Shown: one piece after another, positions 45,756 through 57,735 of the stretch
Layout: each line of letters begins with the position of its first letter
How positions within the stretch are numbered: position 1 is the first letter of the stretch
Notes under the pieces: generated by a model
Database searches by the model: none
The model's input: the letters and a program-made list of their open reading frames with translations, nothing else
Told to the model about the DNA's origin: nothing
Position numbers and translations under genes: made by a program
From: Enterococcus faecalis
GTDB lineage: Bacteria > Bacillota > Bacilli > Lactobacillales > Enterococcaceae
Reading direction: 5' to 3'
NCBI RefSeq assembly: GCF_029024925.1
Contig: NZ_CP118962.1
Span: 718,501-782,500, forward strand
Length of the DNA stretch: 64,000 bases

Positions 45756-47147
45756 ATGTCTATTTTCAGAAAAAAAGAAATCACTGTGCCTGTCAATGAC
45801 AGTGGTGGGATGAAAAAAAATCTTAAGACGATGGACTTAATTTTTCTAGGAATTGGGGCTGTAGTAGGAACAGGGATTTTTGTTGTGACAGGTGTCGCAG
45901 CGGAACGCTATGCAGGTCCAGGGCTCGTCTTATCATTTCTGGTAGCAGCAGCCGCGATTATTTTATCTGGTTTATGCTATGCAGAATTTGCATCACGTAT
46001 TCCGGTCATTGGTGGGCCGTATGCCTACATGTATGTGGTCTTTGGAGAAATTGTGGCTTGGATGACTGGTTGGATGATTATTTGTGAGTTTTTCTTGGCG
46101 GTTTCATCCGTTGCTTCAGGTTGGTCAGGCTATGTCCATGGCTTTTTGGATAGCTTAGGTTTTTCTTTGCCGCAAGCGTTAAGTGGCGCTTATAATCCAA
46201 CAAATGGTACATATATTGATTTGATTGCCATGTTGGTCGTTGTAGCCGTAACTTTTTGGGTATCTTTAGAAGCGAAAACAGCGTTACGTTTAAATAACTT
46301 AATGGTTTTCGTGAAGTTTGGGATTATTTTATTATTTGTTCTCGTGGGAATCTTTTATGTGAAACCAACGAACTGGCAACCATTTATTCCTTATGGTTTT
46401 TCAGGCGTTTTCAGTGGTGCTGCTTTAGTTTTCTTTGCCTTTCTAGGGTTTGATGCGGTCAGCATGGCCGCGGAGGAAGTGAAGAATCCGAAAAAAGATA
46501 TTCCAAAAGGGATTATTGGTTCCATTATTATTTCAACATTGTTATATATTGTTGTTACGTTAGTTTTAACTGGGATTGTTCCATTTACGGATTTAGGGGT
46601 CAAGGATCCGGTGGCTTTTGCGATGCGCTTCATTAATCATGGCGCAATCGCGACAATCATTTCAGTTGGTGCTATTTTAACCTTATTAACAGTGACGATT
46701 GCGATGATGTACAGTTTAGCCCGTGTGATTTATGCGATTAGTAAAGATGGATTATTGCCGCAGTTTATGAGCAAAATCGATGAGAAGCGGCACACACCTA
46801 AGAATGCAACCTATGTAGCTGGATTTTTAGCAATGGTTTTTGCTGGGATTGTTCCAATGGAGATGTTGGCTGAACTTACAAATATCGTGACACTCTTTTA
46901 TCTGATGTTTCTCGCTTTAGGAATTATCAAATTACGGACAATGAAAGGAGAACCGCAAGCAGGTGAATTTAAAGTACCACTTGTGCCGGTTCTACCATTA
47001 ATTTCAATCGTGGTTTGCGCGGCTTTGATGTTCCAATTGTCTTTAGCTACTTGGCAAGTATTTGGCATAGCCGTAGTGATTGGTTTGGCTATTTATTTCT
47101 TTTATGGACGACACCATAGTATCGTTCGTTTCGAGACAAAAGAATAA
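45756..47147 (+). CDS. APC-family amino acid permease (cationic type)
   Basis: A 463-residue permease with twelve TM helices. GIGAVVGTGIFVVTG in TM1 and FFAFLGFDAVSMAAEEVKNP in TM6 are the substrate-site motifs of the APC superfamily, most like the YfnA/CAT cluster. It likely imports a neutral or cationic amino acid by proton symport. ATG 45756 follows GGGGG; it lies between two terminators, so it is monocistronic. Confidence 0.9.
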   Translation: MSIFRKKEITVPVNDSGGMKKNLKTMDLIFLGIGAVVGTGIFVVTGVAAERYAGPGLVLSFLVAAAAIILSGLCYAEFASRIPVIGGPYAYMYVVFGEIVAWMTGWMIICEFFLAVSSVASGWSGYVHGFLDSLGFSLPQALSGAYNPTNGTYIDLIAMLVVVAVTFWVSLEAKTALRLNNLMVFVKFGIILLFVLVGIFYVKPTNWQPFIPYGFSGVFSGAALVFFAFLGFDAVSMAAEEVKNPKKDIPKGIIGSIIISTLLYIVVTLVLTGIVPFTDLGVKDPVAFAMRFINHGAIATIISVGAILTLLTVTIAMMYSLARVIYAISKDGLLPQFMSKIDEKRHTPKNATYVAGFLAMVFAGIVPMEMLAELTNIVTLFYLMFLALGIIKLRTMKGEPQAGEFKVPLVPVLPLISIVVCAALMFQLSLATWQVFGIAVVIGLAIYFFYGRHHSIVRFETKE

Positions 47148-47158
47148 AAATGAACGAA

Positions 47159-47204
47159 AAAAGAGAGGAATACTTGTCAAATAGACAGGTGTTTCTCTCT
47201 TTTC
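47159..47204 (+). terminator. Terminator after the amino acid permease
   Basis: AAAAGAGAG at 47159 pairs with CTCTCTTTT ending near 47203; the inner arms (TACTTGTC/GACAGGTG) extend it through G-T pairs to about 20 bp. Confidence 0.82.
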
Positions 47205-47270
47205 TTTCTGGCATTTTCTTCATTTTCAAGAGAAAACCGACAAGAAATATAGTTTAATAATGTCTAATTA

Positions 47271-47279
47271 TGGTATACT
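47271..47279 (+). promoter_or_regulatory. Extended -10 promoter of metG
   Basis: TGGTATACT is a TGn-extended -10 element about 55 bases before the metG start. No T-box leader is seen. Confidence 0.6.
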
Positions 47280-47298
47280 GTTTAGGAGTAAATCCTGA

Positions 47299-49344
<2,046 letters not shown>

Positions 49345-49350
49345 AAGCAT

Positions 49351-49404
49351 AAGTGGTAAAGATAAAAGGTGAATTGTAACCTTTTATCTTTACTACTTTT
49401 TTTG
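49351..49404 (+). terminator. Terminator of metG
   Basis: AGTGGTAAAGATAAAAGGT and ACCTTTTATCTTTACTACTT pair (one mismatch, eight-base loop), followed by T. Confidence 0.88.
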
Positions 49405-49443
49405 TATACTAGAAGAAAAGTGATTTGATGTGGGGGAAGTTTG

Positions 49444-49593
49444 ATGGCTTATCATACTTATGAATTTTTAAAAAGACGTAAAAATGATCCAAAATGGAGA
49501 AAGGCCTATACATCTGCTAGGAATAAACGTATTATTGGTACTTTAGTTACGATAAATATAATTATTTGGGGCTTTGTTTTGTGGAAAAAATAG
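49444..49593 (+). CDS. Small basic single-TM protein
   Basis: A 49-codon reading frame encoding a basic N-terminal half (LKRRKNDPKWRKAY) and one C-terminal hydrophobic helix (about residues 30-47: IIGTLVTINIIIWGFVLW). A GGGGGAAG SD is seven bases before ATG 49444, and TATACT lies just upstream (about 49405). No known family is recognised. The strong SD, promoter-like box and sensible membrane topology favour a true gene. Confidence 0.6.
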   Translation: MAYHTYEFLKRRKNDPKWRKAYTSARNKRIIGTLVTINIIIWGFVLWKK

Positions 49594-49676
49594 AAAGTGG
49601 CGATATAGAAGTAAATAATATTATCGACGTCCTAAAATCGAAAATCAACGAATTTTTAAATTAAAAGAATCGAAGA

Positions 49677-49717
49677 AAAGCCTAGAAAAAATCATTTGCG
49701 ATTTTTCCTAGGCTTTT
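49677..49717. terminator. Hairpin terminator of the minus-strand membrane gene
   Basis: AAAGCCTAGAAAAAATC and GATTTTTCCTAGGCTTT pair around ATTTGC, flanked by A and T runs; usable in both directions. Confidence 0.8.
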
Positions 49718-49722
49718 CTATG

Positions 49723-50328
49723 TTAGAGTTTCACTTTTTTAGGTATTCGTTTTTTACCAAAACGGCCTTTCGTTAGGCGACTTGGTAAAATGATCAGTAA
49801 GAGTGAAAAAGGGACACTGATAATTTGCCACGTGAGTAAACGGCCTAAGCTATTATTTTTATAAAGCCACTCTAATATAAAATGCAGCCCTAAAATACTT
49901 AACAAAGCCAAGCCTGTCAGGAAATAAGGCGTTGATACCCAGTCGGTCGTTTTCAAGAGACTAAAACCTAAAGGAATTAGATAAAAGTAAGCACTTGTTA
50001 AAGTAATACGCCAACTTTTCATAACAGTGCCTAAATTAATTATAAAAAAAAGTAAAGATAGGACTAAAGCAAAAGGTGGAAACAAAGCCACTAACGCCGA
50101 ATAGATGGTTCCCCAGACGAGCATTAAGGGACCTTTAACAATAGCGGCAATAAGTGTAAACAAGCCAATTAGGAGTAACTGCTGTGTCAGTGAGCCAAAG
50201 GTTAGCAAGCCAAATAAAATAAGCAGTAGCCAGTGCCAAATGGTTTGGTTTTGTTGTTTTCGCTCAATAGTTACATTTTTTTGGATAGAGGTTTTTAAAA
50301 AATTTTCTAAATCAGGTGATTGTTTCAC
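49723..50328 (-). CDS. Hypothetical polytopic membrane protein
   Basis: A 201-residue protein with a short cytosolic N-terminus (about 1-28), about five or six TM helices and a strongly basic tail (TKGRFGKKRIPKKVKL). No family recognised. It lies downstream of helD on the same strand, after a hairpin, so it may be expressed by read-through or from its own promoter. Confidence 0.65.
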   Translation of the reverse strand: MKQSPDLENFLKTSIQKNVTIERKQQNQTIWHWLLLILFGLLTFGSLTQQLLLIGLFTLIAAIVKGPLMLVWGTIYSALVALFPPFALVLSLLFFIINLGTVMKSWRITLTSAYFYLIPLGFSLLKTTDWVSTPYFLTGLALLSILGLHFILEWLYKNNSLGRLLTWQIISVPFSLLLIILPSRLTKGRFGKKRIPKKVKL

Positions 50329-50362
50329 CTTCTCACGCTCCTCTCAACTTAAGAGACAACAA

Positions 50363-50401
50363 ACGAGTAGGTCTGCTAATTAAAAAGCAGTGCCTACTCG
50401 T
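50363..50401 (-). terminator. Hairpin after helD
   Basis: ACGAGTAGG-TCTGCT pairs with AGCAGT-CCTACTCGT, with a short AATTAAAA loop. On the minus strand it is followed by TTTGTTGT, a weak T run. Confidence 0.6.
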
Positions 50402-50448
50402 CTATTATAAGTGGTTTTTCTAAAAATAAAATCCGCCTTAAGTCTCAG

Positions 50449-52647
50449 TTACTGGGCTGCCAAGTAAGGTGTAAACCGTTCAGAAAGTGTGCCGGTATAA
50501 GGTAAAACGACCCGTTTCATTCCACGAGAAATAGCAGTATACAGGATTCTTTTATCTCGTTTATTGTCGGAATAACGATTAACATTTGGGTTATGAAGAA
50601 TTACATTATCAAATTCTAGACCTTTTGCCATATCAATTGATAAAACTTGCAGTGACGGATGTTCTTCTAATGAAAGAGAAGCACTAAGTTCTTTTGTTAA
50701 TTGTTCTTTTTCTGCAAATGTTTTAGTAATAATGGCGGTGCTTTCTTTCGGATCAAAAGTTGCAATGGAAGTGACGATTGCTTTAAGATAGTCAGACGCA
50801 GAGTCACAAGGAATAAATGTCGGCTTTTCTCCATCATGCCGGATGGGCACAATGGTTAATTGCTCTGGTTGAGTGCCTAATGTTTGGAAGAGTCGTGTAA
50901 TTTCTTTACTTGAACGGTAACTGTTTAATAATTGATACGTTCCAACAGAACGGCTGGTTTCGTTAACCAATAAATCATGAGCTTCAGAAAATTCAATGGC
51001 TGTATTAAAAATGGCTTGATTTTCATCACCAGCTAAAGTAAAACTAGCTTTAGGGAAAAGTGTCAGCAGTAATAATAATTGGGCTTCTGTATAATCTTGG
51101 ACTTCATCGACTAGGATAAAAGCCATTTGCTGGTTGGCGAGATTTTCAATAAATGCATGTTTCACCAAAATAAGGGCCACAATTTCATCGGCTGTGAAAA
51201 CAGCTGTCTCTTTTTGATACGATTTTTCAGTGAATAAAGAATAAAACGTTTCAAAAAAGGCCCATTGATCTAGCCAAGCATCATTTTTAATAGCGGCAGT
51301 GATAGAGCGATATTTTTTCTTCAAACGTTTTAAAGCAAAATCAGCCAGATGTTTTTCATTATCTTCGGTAATCACTGTGCCAAAATAACGAACTTGTTCA
51401 GCTTCTGTTAAATCTTGGAATTGATCCAACATTTTTTTAGAATGGGCTTGTTTTAATAAGTACCGTGTCCAAAGACTGGTTAATTTTTCTTTTGTGGCTG
51501 AAATTCGTTGGCGAATACTCAAGTCAGCTGGTGTTTCTTGATAAAGTTTAAAAATTGTTTCTGAAGTAAATAAGGTCTGCTTTTTAAAAGTTAAAGGACG
51601 GAAAAAATGTGGCTGCACAACTGCTTTTTCAGGATTGCTTAAAAGAAACGTTGCAAATTCTTTTGAACGAATAACGTGCTCTTGCTCCGTTGCCTCAGAG
51701 CGAGTAATGCGTTCGAAATAGTCCGTTTCTTCTTCCATTGGCCATGCTTCTTTGGTAGTGAAGCGCAAAAATTGTAAAAGAGTCAAATTCAAGGGATTTC
51801 GTTCGCCTAAATTCGGTAAAACTTGAGAAATATAATCAATAAATGTTGAATTTGGTGAAAGTAATAAAATATTATCCGCTGTAATTTCTGCTCGATGTTG
51901 ATAAAGTAAATAAGCAATCCGTTGCATAATCGCAGACGTTTTCCCACTACCAGCAATCCCGTTGACTAGTAGGAGTGGCTGCGTTTCGTCACGAATTATT
52001 TGATTTTGTTCTTGTTGGATGGTTGTCGTAATGTCCTTCATATAAGGAGAAGCATCTTCTTCTAAAGAATGCAATAACACATCATCTTGAATCGCAATGG
52101 TTGTGTCAAAATAGTTGATTAATTGATCTTTTTCAATAATTAACTGTCTTTTCAAATCAAGTTGTACAGGAATGGTTTGTTGATGTGCCGTGTAGGCTGT
52201 TTTCCCTAAAACATTGTCATAAAATAACGAAGCAATCGGTGAGCGCCAATCGTGAATGCGCGTTTCTTCTTCTAAAGAAGTAAAATCGTTTACGCCAATA
52301 TAAAAGTTTTCTGGCTCTTCAGGGCTGTCTTCAAAAGTCACGCCAATTTTGCCAAAATAAGGAACTTGTAATAGGCGTTTCACTTTGTCTAAATTTTTAG
52401 CCGTTGCTTCATTTTTTAAGTTCCACTGATCAATTTCACGGTTCTTCATTTCCAACATGGCAAACGTTTCTAGATTATCGGCATAACTATCAAAATTCAG
52501 CTTAGAATCGCGACCAAATTCCTCTAGCATATGTTTGCCATCTTTCATTGTGTTCGCCAATTGCTCTTCGTAAACTTTTTTAGCCGCTTGCAGCTCATGA
52601 CAAACCGTTGTTAAATGCTGTTGTTCATAAATTTTTTCATCGGTCAT
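50449..52647 (-). CDS. helD: RNA polymerase-recycling ATPase HelD
   Basis: A 732-residue superfamily 1 (UvrD/Rep-like) protein. Walker A is VNGIAGSGKTSAIMQRIAYLLY (split across two blocks), motif II VDEVQDY, and later motif VI-like TAISRGMKR. The N-terminal coiled coil (about 5-70) probes RNA polymerase channels in Bacillus HelD, which dissociates stalled polymerase from nucleic acid. ATG 52647 follows AAGGAGG; an 8-residue longer frame starts before the SD. Confidence 0.87.
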   Translation of the reverse strand: MTDEKIYEQQHLTTVCHELQAAKKVYEEQLANTMKDGKHMLEEFGRDSKLNFDSYADNLETFAMLEMKNREIDQWNLKNEATAKNLDKVKRLLQVPYFGKIGVTFEDSPEEPENFYIGVNDFTSLEEETRIHDWRSPIASLFYDNVLGKTAYTAHQQTIPVQLDLKRQLIIEKDQLINYFDTTIAIQDDVLLHSLEEDASPYMKDITTTIQQEQNQIIRDETQPLLLVNGIAGSGKTSAIMQRIAYLLYQHRAEITADNILLLSPNSTFIDYISQVLPNLGERNPLNLTLLQFLRFTTKEAWPMEEETDYFERITRSEATEQEHVIRSKEFATFLLSNPEKAVVQPHFFRPLTFKKQTLFTSETIFKLYQETPADLSIRQRISATKEKLTSLWTRYLLKQAHSKKMLDQFQDLTEAEQVRYFGTVITEDNEKHLADFALKRLKKKYRSITAAIKNDAWLDQWAFFETFYSLFTEKSYQKETAVFTADEIVALILVKHAFIENLANQQMAFILVDEVQDYTEAQLLLLLTLFPKASFTLAGDENQAIFNTAIEFSEAHDLLVNETSRSVGTYQLLNSYRSSKEITRLFQTLGTQPEQLTIVPIRHDGEKPTFIPCDSASDYLKAIVTSIATFDPKESTAIITKTFAEKEQLTKELSASLSLEEHPSLQVLSIDMAKGLEFDNVILHNPNVNRYSDNKRDKRILYTAISRGMKRVVLPYTGTLSERFTPYLAAQ

Positions 52648-52805
52648 GGAGATTCCTCCTTTTAATAACATGACTGAATAGTATACGTTACTTTTAGCAT
52701 AAATGCAAGCGCTGTTTATGAGGAAATGGCGAATCTTGTCGCCTAGTCATTCAGATTTTTCAAGAAATATGATAAAGTAGAGAGGAGATAAAGGAGGCAA
52801 TCATA

Positions 52806-53576
52806 ATGATTTTTGATACACATACACATTTGAATGCAGAACAATTTAATGATGATATTCCAGAAACGATTGCACATGCCCAAGAATTGGGTGTTACAGA
52901 GATGGCCGTGGTCGGTTTTGATGAACCAACGATTGAAAAATCTCTTTTACTTAGTCAGGAATATGCCAATATTTATAGTATCATTGGTTGGCATCCAACA
53001 GAAGCGGGTAGCTATACGCCAGAGGTTGAACGACGATTACAAGAACAATTAACGTTGCCAAAAATTGTAGCATTAGGTGAAATCGGTCTTGATTATTACT
53101 GGATGGAGGATCCTAAAGAGGTGCAAGAAAAAGTCTTTCGCCGTCAAATTGCGATTGCTCGGGAAATGAATTTACCGTTTAGTGTGCATACGAGAGAGGC
53201 ATTAGAAGATACCTATCGAATTTTAAAAGATGAAAAAATTTCAGATATTGGTGGAATCATGCATAGTTTCAGTGGTGATGCCGAGTGGATGAAGAAATTT
53301 TTAGATTTAGGTCTGCATATTTCTTTTAGTGGAGTCGTAACGTTTAAAAAGGCGTTGGATGTTCAAGAAGCGGCGATGGCGGTACCACTTGAACGAATGT
53401 TGGTGGAAACAGATGCACCCTATTTAGCCCCTGTTCCTTATCGTGGTAAACGGAATGAACCCGGCTATACACGATACGTAGTGGAAAAAATTGCTGAATT
53501 ACGACAACTAACCTTTGAAGAAGTGGCAGAACAAACGAGAGTCAACGCTCATCGCTTGTTTCGGATAGATAAATGA
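52806..53576 (+). CDS. tatD: TatD-family metal-dependent DNase
   Basis: A 256-residue TIM-barrel hydrolase with the metal ligands of the family: FDTHTHLN (HxH), [11 protein letters not shown] (Glu), SVHTREA and MHSFSG histidines, and ETDAPYLAP (Asp). TatD acts as a 3'-5' DNase in several bacteria. AAAGGAGG SD before ATG 52806. It heads the conserved tatD-rnmV-rsmA operon, with a 4-base overlap to rnmV. Confidence 0.93.
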
Positions 53577-54157
53577 AAGAAAAAATGAAAGTTGCAGAAA
53601 TCATTGTCGTTGAAGGAAAAGACGACACACGCCGCATTCAAGAGGTAGTTGCAGCGGATACGATTGAAACGATTGGCTCTGCTATCAATGATGAAATTTT
53701 GACACAAATTGAACACGCACAAGAAACGAGAGGCGTGATTATTTTTACAGATCCAGACTATTCGGGCGAAAAAATTCGTAAAACAATAATGGAAGTCGTT
53801 CCTGATGCAAAGCATGCTTTTTTATCAAGAAAAGTTGCAGTGCCTAAAAAAAATGGCGGTAGCCTAGGGGTTGAACATGCTAGTGATGAAGCAATTATTG
53901 AAGCCTTAAAAAAAGTCGTAACACCTGTTCAAGCTGATGAAGACTATCAAGAAATTCCTAGACAAACACTGGTTGAATATGGTTTAATAGCGGGAGCAAA
54001 TGCAAAAAAATACCGTGAATTATTAGGAGATGACCTAAGAATTGGCTATACAAATAGCAAACAGTTAGTCAAACGGTTAAGCATGTTTCGGATTACAGAA
54101 GCAGAATTGAAAGAAAGCATGACACGTATTTTAAAAGAACTTGCAAACGAAGAATAA
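53573..54157 (+). CDS. rnmV: Ribonuclease M5
   Basis: A 194-residue Toprim-domain enzyme that matures 5S rRNA. The N-terminal [13 protein letters not shown] (catalytic Glu) and [15 protein letters not shown] (DxD) motifs are intact. It is coupled to tatD by an ATGA overlap and followed by rsmA after 18 bases, the order of B. subtilis yabD-rnmV-ksgA. Confidence 0.95.
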
Positions 54158-55063
<906 letters not shown>

Positions 55064-55110
55064 AAAAGAACTTTCTGTTATTTATGAGAAATAACAGAAA
55101 GTTCTTTTAT
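55064..55110 (+). terminator. Terminator of tatD-rnmV-rsmA
   Basis: AAAAGAACTTTCTGTTATTT (55064-55083) is a perfect complement of AAATAACAGAAAGTTCTTTT (55089-55108), five-base loop. Confidence 0.93.
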
Positions 55111-55122
55111 GTGTCTTGACAC
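55111..55122. promoter_or_regulatory. Dyad operator 1 (NiaR-like) over the -35 box
   Basis: GTGTCTTGACAC overlaps the -35 hexamer. The TGTC-TTGACA half-site pair resembles Firmicute NiaR operators of niacin/NAD genes. Confidence 0.5.
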
Positions 55123-55144
55123 ATTGCGGCTGTTCAGCTACACT
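55116..55144 (+). promoter_or_regulatory. Promoter of the ECF S-component gene
   Basis: TTGACA (55116-55121), 17-base spacer, TACACT (55139-55144). Confidence 0.8.
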
Positions 55145-55156
55145 TGAGAAAAACAA

Positions 55157-55176
55157 AAAGGTGTCATGACACCTTT
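55157..55176. promoter_or_regulatory. Dyad operator 2 (NiaR-like), perfect palindrome
   Basis: AAAGGTGTCATGACACCTTT is a perfect 20-base palindrome just downstream of the predicted transcription start and overlapping the region before the SD. With operator 1 it brackets the promoter. Confidence 0.6.
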
Positions 55177-55190
55177 AGGAGGCAGTTTTA

Positions 55191-55808
55191 ATGAAAACAA
55201 ACTCAGTAAAACGTTTAACAATTTCAGCACTTTTAATTGCAATGGGGATTATCATTCCAATGGTTATGCCAAGAATTACCATTGGTCCAGCCAGTTTTAC
55301 GTTAGCAAGTCACGTCCCAGTTTTTATTGCCATGTTTATTTCTCCAGTGGTGGCAATTGCGGTTAGTCTAGGAACAGGTTTTGGTTTTTTCTTATCCGCA
55401 ACACCGATTATTGCTTTGCGGGCCTTATCTCATTTGATTTTTGCAGTCATTGGCGCAGTGATTTTACAAAAGCATCCAGAAATTTTAATCAATAAAGAGG
55501 GGAAATTCACTTTATTAAATGGGAAATTACAGTTGTTTAACGTGGGAATTGGAGTGATTCATTCCGCTGCCGAGCTAGTGGTTGTTTCTGTATTTTACAC
55601 AATGGGCAACTTGCCAGGAACCTATTATACAGCTGGCTTCATGTATTCTATTTTTCTTTTGATGGGCGTTGGTGGATTAATTCATAGTTTGGTGGATTTC
55701 AGTATTGCCTACTTTTTAGCAAGTACCTTAAGTAAACATGTAGATATTCCAACTTTTACAGAAGCGAAACAACCCAAAGTGATAAAGAAGAAGGTTAAAT
55801 TAGCATAA
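55191..55808 (+). CDS. ECF transporter S component (possibly niacin, NiaX)
   Basis: A 205-residue membrane protein with about six TM helices and the small-residue-rich first helix (LTISALLIAMGIIIPMV) typical of energy-coupling-factor S components, which bind vitamins and share an ECF module encoded elsewhere. A lysine-rich tail ends the protein. Two TGTC/GACA dyads bracket its promoter, resembling NiaR operators; on that basis niacin is the likeliest substrate. The family alone does not fix the vitamin. AGGAGG SD before ATG 55191. Confidence 0.6.
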   Translation: MKTNSVKRLTISALLIAMGIIIPMVMPRITIGPASFTLASHVPVFIAMFISPVVAIAVSLGTGFGFFLSATPIIALRALSHLIFAVIGAVILQKHPEILINKEGKFTLLNGKLQLFNVGIGVIHSAAELVVVSVFYTMGNLPGTYYTAGFMYSIFLLMGVGGLIHSLVDFSIAYFLASTLSKHVDIPTFTEAKQPKVIKKKVKLA

Positions 55809-55818
55809 AGAGAAACAA

Positions 55819-55858
55819 TCGAGGCATCCGTCATTGTGACGGATGCCTCGAGATTTTT
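55819..55858. terminator. Bidirectional terminator
   Basis: TCGAGGCATCCGTCA (55819-55833) pairs perfectly with TGACGGATGCCTCGA (55837-55851), then GATTTTTTA. Confidence 0.9.
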
Positions 55859-56961
55859 TATTTAATGACTTCTTCTGTTTGAGGGTCGAAGAAATGTCCT
55901 TTGTTAATATCAAAAGCTAAGTCAATCATTTCACCAGGATGGTGGAAGTCACGAGCATCTACTTTTGAGATAAACTCTGTATCACCAATTTTTGTATAAA
56001 GCATGGATTCAGCCCCTAATAATTCAGAAACAACGACTTCAGATTTAATCACTGCATCTTTCATTGCCGTTAAAGCCACTTGTTCGCTATGAATATCTTC
56101 TGGACGAATACCGAAAATTAATTCTTTGCCTTCATAACCATGTTCAACAAGCTCTTTGTTTCTTCCTTCAGGAATTGCTAGTTTTAAGCCATGTTGGTTA
56201 GAAATAACCCCATTGTTTAAGGTAACTTTGAAGAAATTCATGGCAGGTGAGCCGATGAACCCAGCTACGAACATATTTTTAGGTGTATTGTAAACTTCTT
56301 TTGGTGAACCAATTTGTTGAATAAAGCCATCTTTCATAATTACGATTCGGTCAGCCATGGTCATCGCTTCGGTTTGGTCATGTGTCACATAAATTGTCGT
56401 AGTTTCTAAACGTTGGTGTAGTTTAGCGATTTCAGCACGCATGGCTACACGTAATTTTGCATCCAAGTTTGATAAAGGTTCATCCATTAAAAAGACTTTG
56501 GCATCACGGACAATTGCCCGGCCAAGTGCAACACGTTGGCGTTGTCCACCAGAAAGCGCCGCAGGTTTACGCTGTAAGTACTCTGTTAAGCCCAGAATAT
56601 CCGCAGCATTTTCCACCCGTTTTTTAATTTCAGCTTTATCATATTTTCTTAGTTTTAAACCAAAGGCCATGTTATCAAAAACAGTCATATGCGGGTAAAG
56701 CGCATAGTTTTGGAAAACCATGGCAATATCACGATCTTTCGGTGCAACGTCATTCATGACTTTGTCCCCAATTGATAATTCACCTTCAGTAATATCTTCT
56801 AAGCCAGCAATCATGCGCAATGTTGTTGATTTACCGCAACCAGAAGGTCCGACAAAGACGATAAATTCACGGTCTGTAATTTCTAAGTTAAAATCTGTAA
56901 CAGAATAATGTTCTGCATTGTCATATTTTTTATAAACATTTCTAAGCGCCATTTCCACCAT
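55858..56961 (-). CDS. Multi-sugar ABC transporter ATPase (MsmK/UgpC-like)
   Basis: A 367-residue carbohydrate ABC ATPase: Walker A GPSGCGKST, signature LSGGQRQRVALGRAI, Walker B VFLMDEPLSNLD and H-loop YVTHDQTEAMT, then a C-terminal regulatory TOBE domain (about 235-365). It is a stand-alone gene, so it probably serves several sugar permeases, as MsmK does in streptococci. ATG 56961 gives MVEMALRNVYKKY, the usual N-terminus. A cre-like box lies upstream. Confidence 0.88.
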   Translation of the reverse strand: MVEMALRNVYKKYDNAEHYSVTDFNLEITDREFIVFVGPSGCGKSTTLRMIAGLEDITEGELSIGDKVMNDVAPKDRDIAMVFQNYALYPHMTVFDNMAFGLKLRKYDKAEIKKRVENAADILGLTEYLQRKPAALSGGQRQRVALGRAIVRDAKVFLMDEPLSNLDAKLRVAMRAEIAKLHQRLETTTIYVTHDQTEAMTMADRIVIMKDGFIQQIGSPKEVYNTPKNMFVAGFIGSPAMNFFKVTLNNGVISNQHGLKLAIPEGRNKELVEHGYEGKELIFGIRPEDIHSEQVALTAMKDAVIKSEVVVSELLGAESMLYTKIGDTEFISKVDARDFHHPGEMIDLAFDINKGHFFDPQTEEVIK

Positions 56962-57006
56962 TTGATACGTCACTCTTTTCTTTTTGATTTGTTAATCATA
57001 GTTTAA

Positions 57007-57021
57007 ATGAAAACGCTATCT
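57007..57021 (-). promoter_or_regulatory. Catabolite-responsive element (cre) candidate
   Basis: ATGAAAACGCTATCT fits the relaxed CcpA consensus WTGNAANCGNWNNCW. It lies about 46 bases upstream of the MsmK-like gene, consistent with CcpA control of sugar uptake. It might also affect the divergent mgsA gene. Confidence 0.6.
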
Positions 57022-57115
57022 TTCGGCAAGGGAGAGTTGCACAAGAAAAAGAAGACTTTTTCGTCAAGGTGACAAAGGACAAACACTCTCAGCGGATTTA
57101 TCGCTAAACTTTTGT

Positions 57116-57121
57116 TATAAT
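57116..57121 (+). promoter_or_regulatory. mgsA -10 box
   Basis: Perfect TATAAT inside the palindrome TTGTTATAATATAACAA (57112-57128). The -35 is poor, so an activator or repressor may act at the palindrome. Confidence 0.5.
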
Positions 57122-57146
57122 ATAACAAAGACAGGAGTTGGATAAC

Positions 57147-57569
57147 ATGAAAATCGCTTTAATCGCTCATGATCGTAAAAAAACATTAATGATCAAACTA
57201 GCAACCGCTTATAAACATATTTTAGAAAAACATGAATTGTATGCAACGGGAACGACAGGCATGAAAGTGATGGAAGCAACTGGCTTACCCGTGCATTGCT
57301 TTAAATCGGGGCCATTAGGTGGGGATCAACAGATTGGCGCAATGATATCAGAAGACAACATTGATTTAGTTATTTTTTTAAGAGATCCTCTTTCCGCGCA
57401 ACCGCATGAACCAGACGTGACGGCTTTGATTCGTCTAAGTGATGTCTATGAAATTCCTTTAGCGACCAATATCGGCAGTGCTGAAATTCTTTTGAGAGGT
57501 GTCGAGGCGGGGTTTGCGGACTTCCGTGAGGTTATCCATGAAGGGGATCGTCGACCGTTAGCTTTTTAG
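57147..57569 (+). CDS. mgsA: Methylglyoxal synthase
   Basis: A 140-residue enzyme converting dihydroxyacetone phosphate to methylglyoxal, a bypass that relieves sugar-phosphate stress. [34 protein letters not shown] and [14 protein letters not shown] (catalytic aspartates) are all present. ATG 57147 follows an AGGAG SD. It stands next to the sugar ABC ATPase gene but is divergently transcribed. Confidence 0.96.
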   Translation: MKIALIAHDRKKTLMIKLATAYKHILEKHELYATGTTGMKVMEATGLPVHCFKSGPLGGDQQIGAMISEDNIDLVIFLRDPLSAQPHEPDVTALIRLSDVYEIPLATNIGSAEILLRGVEAGFADFREVIHEGDRRPLAF

Positions 57570-57636
57570 AGAACCTTAATGGTTATTTTGACTATTTTGT
57601 GGTATATTTTATGAGGACTTTTGTCCAAATAAAATA

Positions 57637-57735
57637 ACAGAGTAGGAGACAAAGCGTTAAGTGCTAAAAGGATGGGATGTTGCCTTTTGGACGAAGAACA
57701 TAAACAGTGTGTTGCTAGAAAGCAAAGGTTCTTAC
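57637..57735 (+). ncRNA. Tetrahydrofolate riboswitch upstream of folT
   Basis: The conserved THF (folT) aptamer elements are visible: AGAGTAGGAGAC, GCGTTAAGTGC, AGGATGGGATGTTGCC, and GGACGAAG. The arms CAAAGC... and the C-rich 3' side (TGCTAGAAAGC) close the stem. It lies directly before a FolT-type gene, the natural target. The expression platform (57736-57830) contains short GAACAACACGTTC-type hairpins. Confidence 0.75.
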
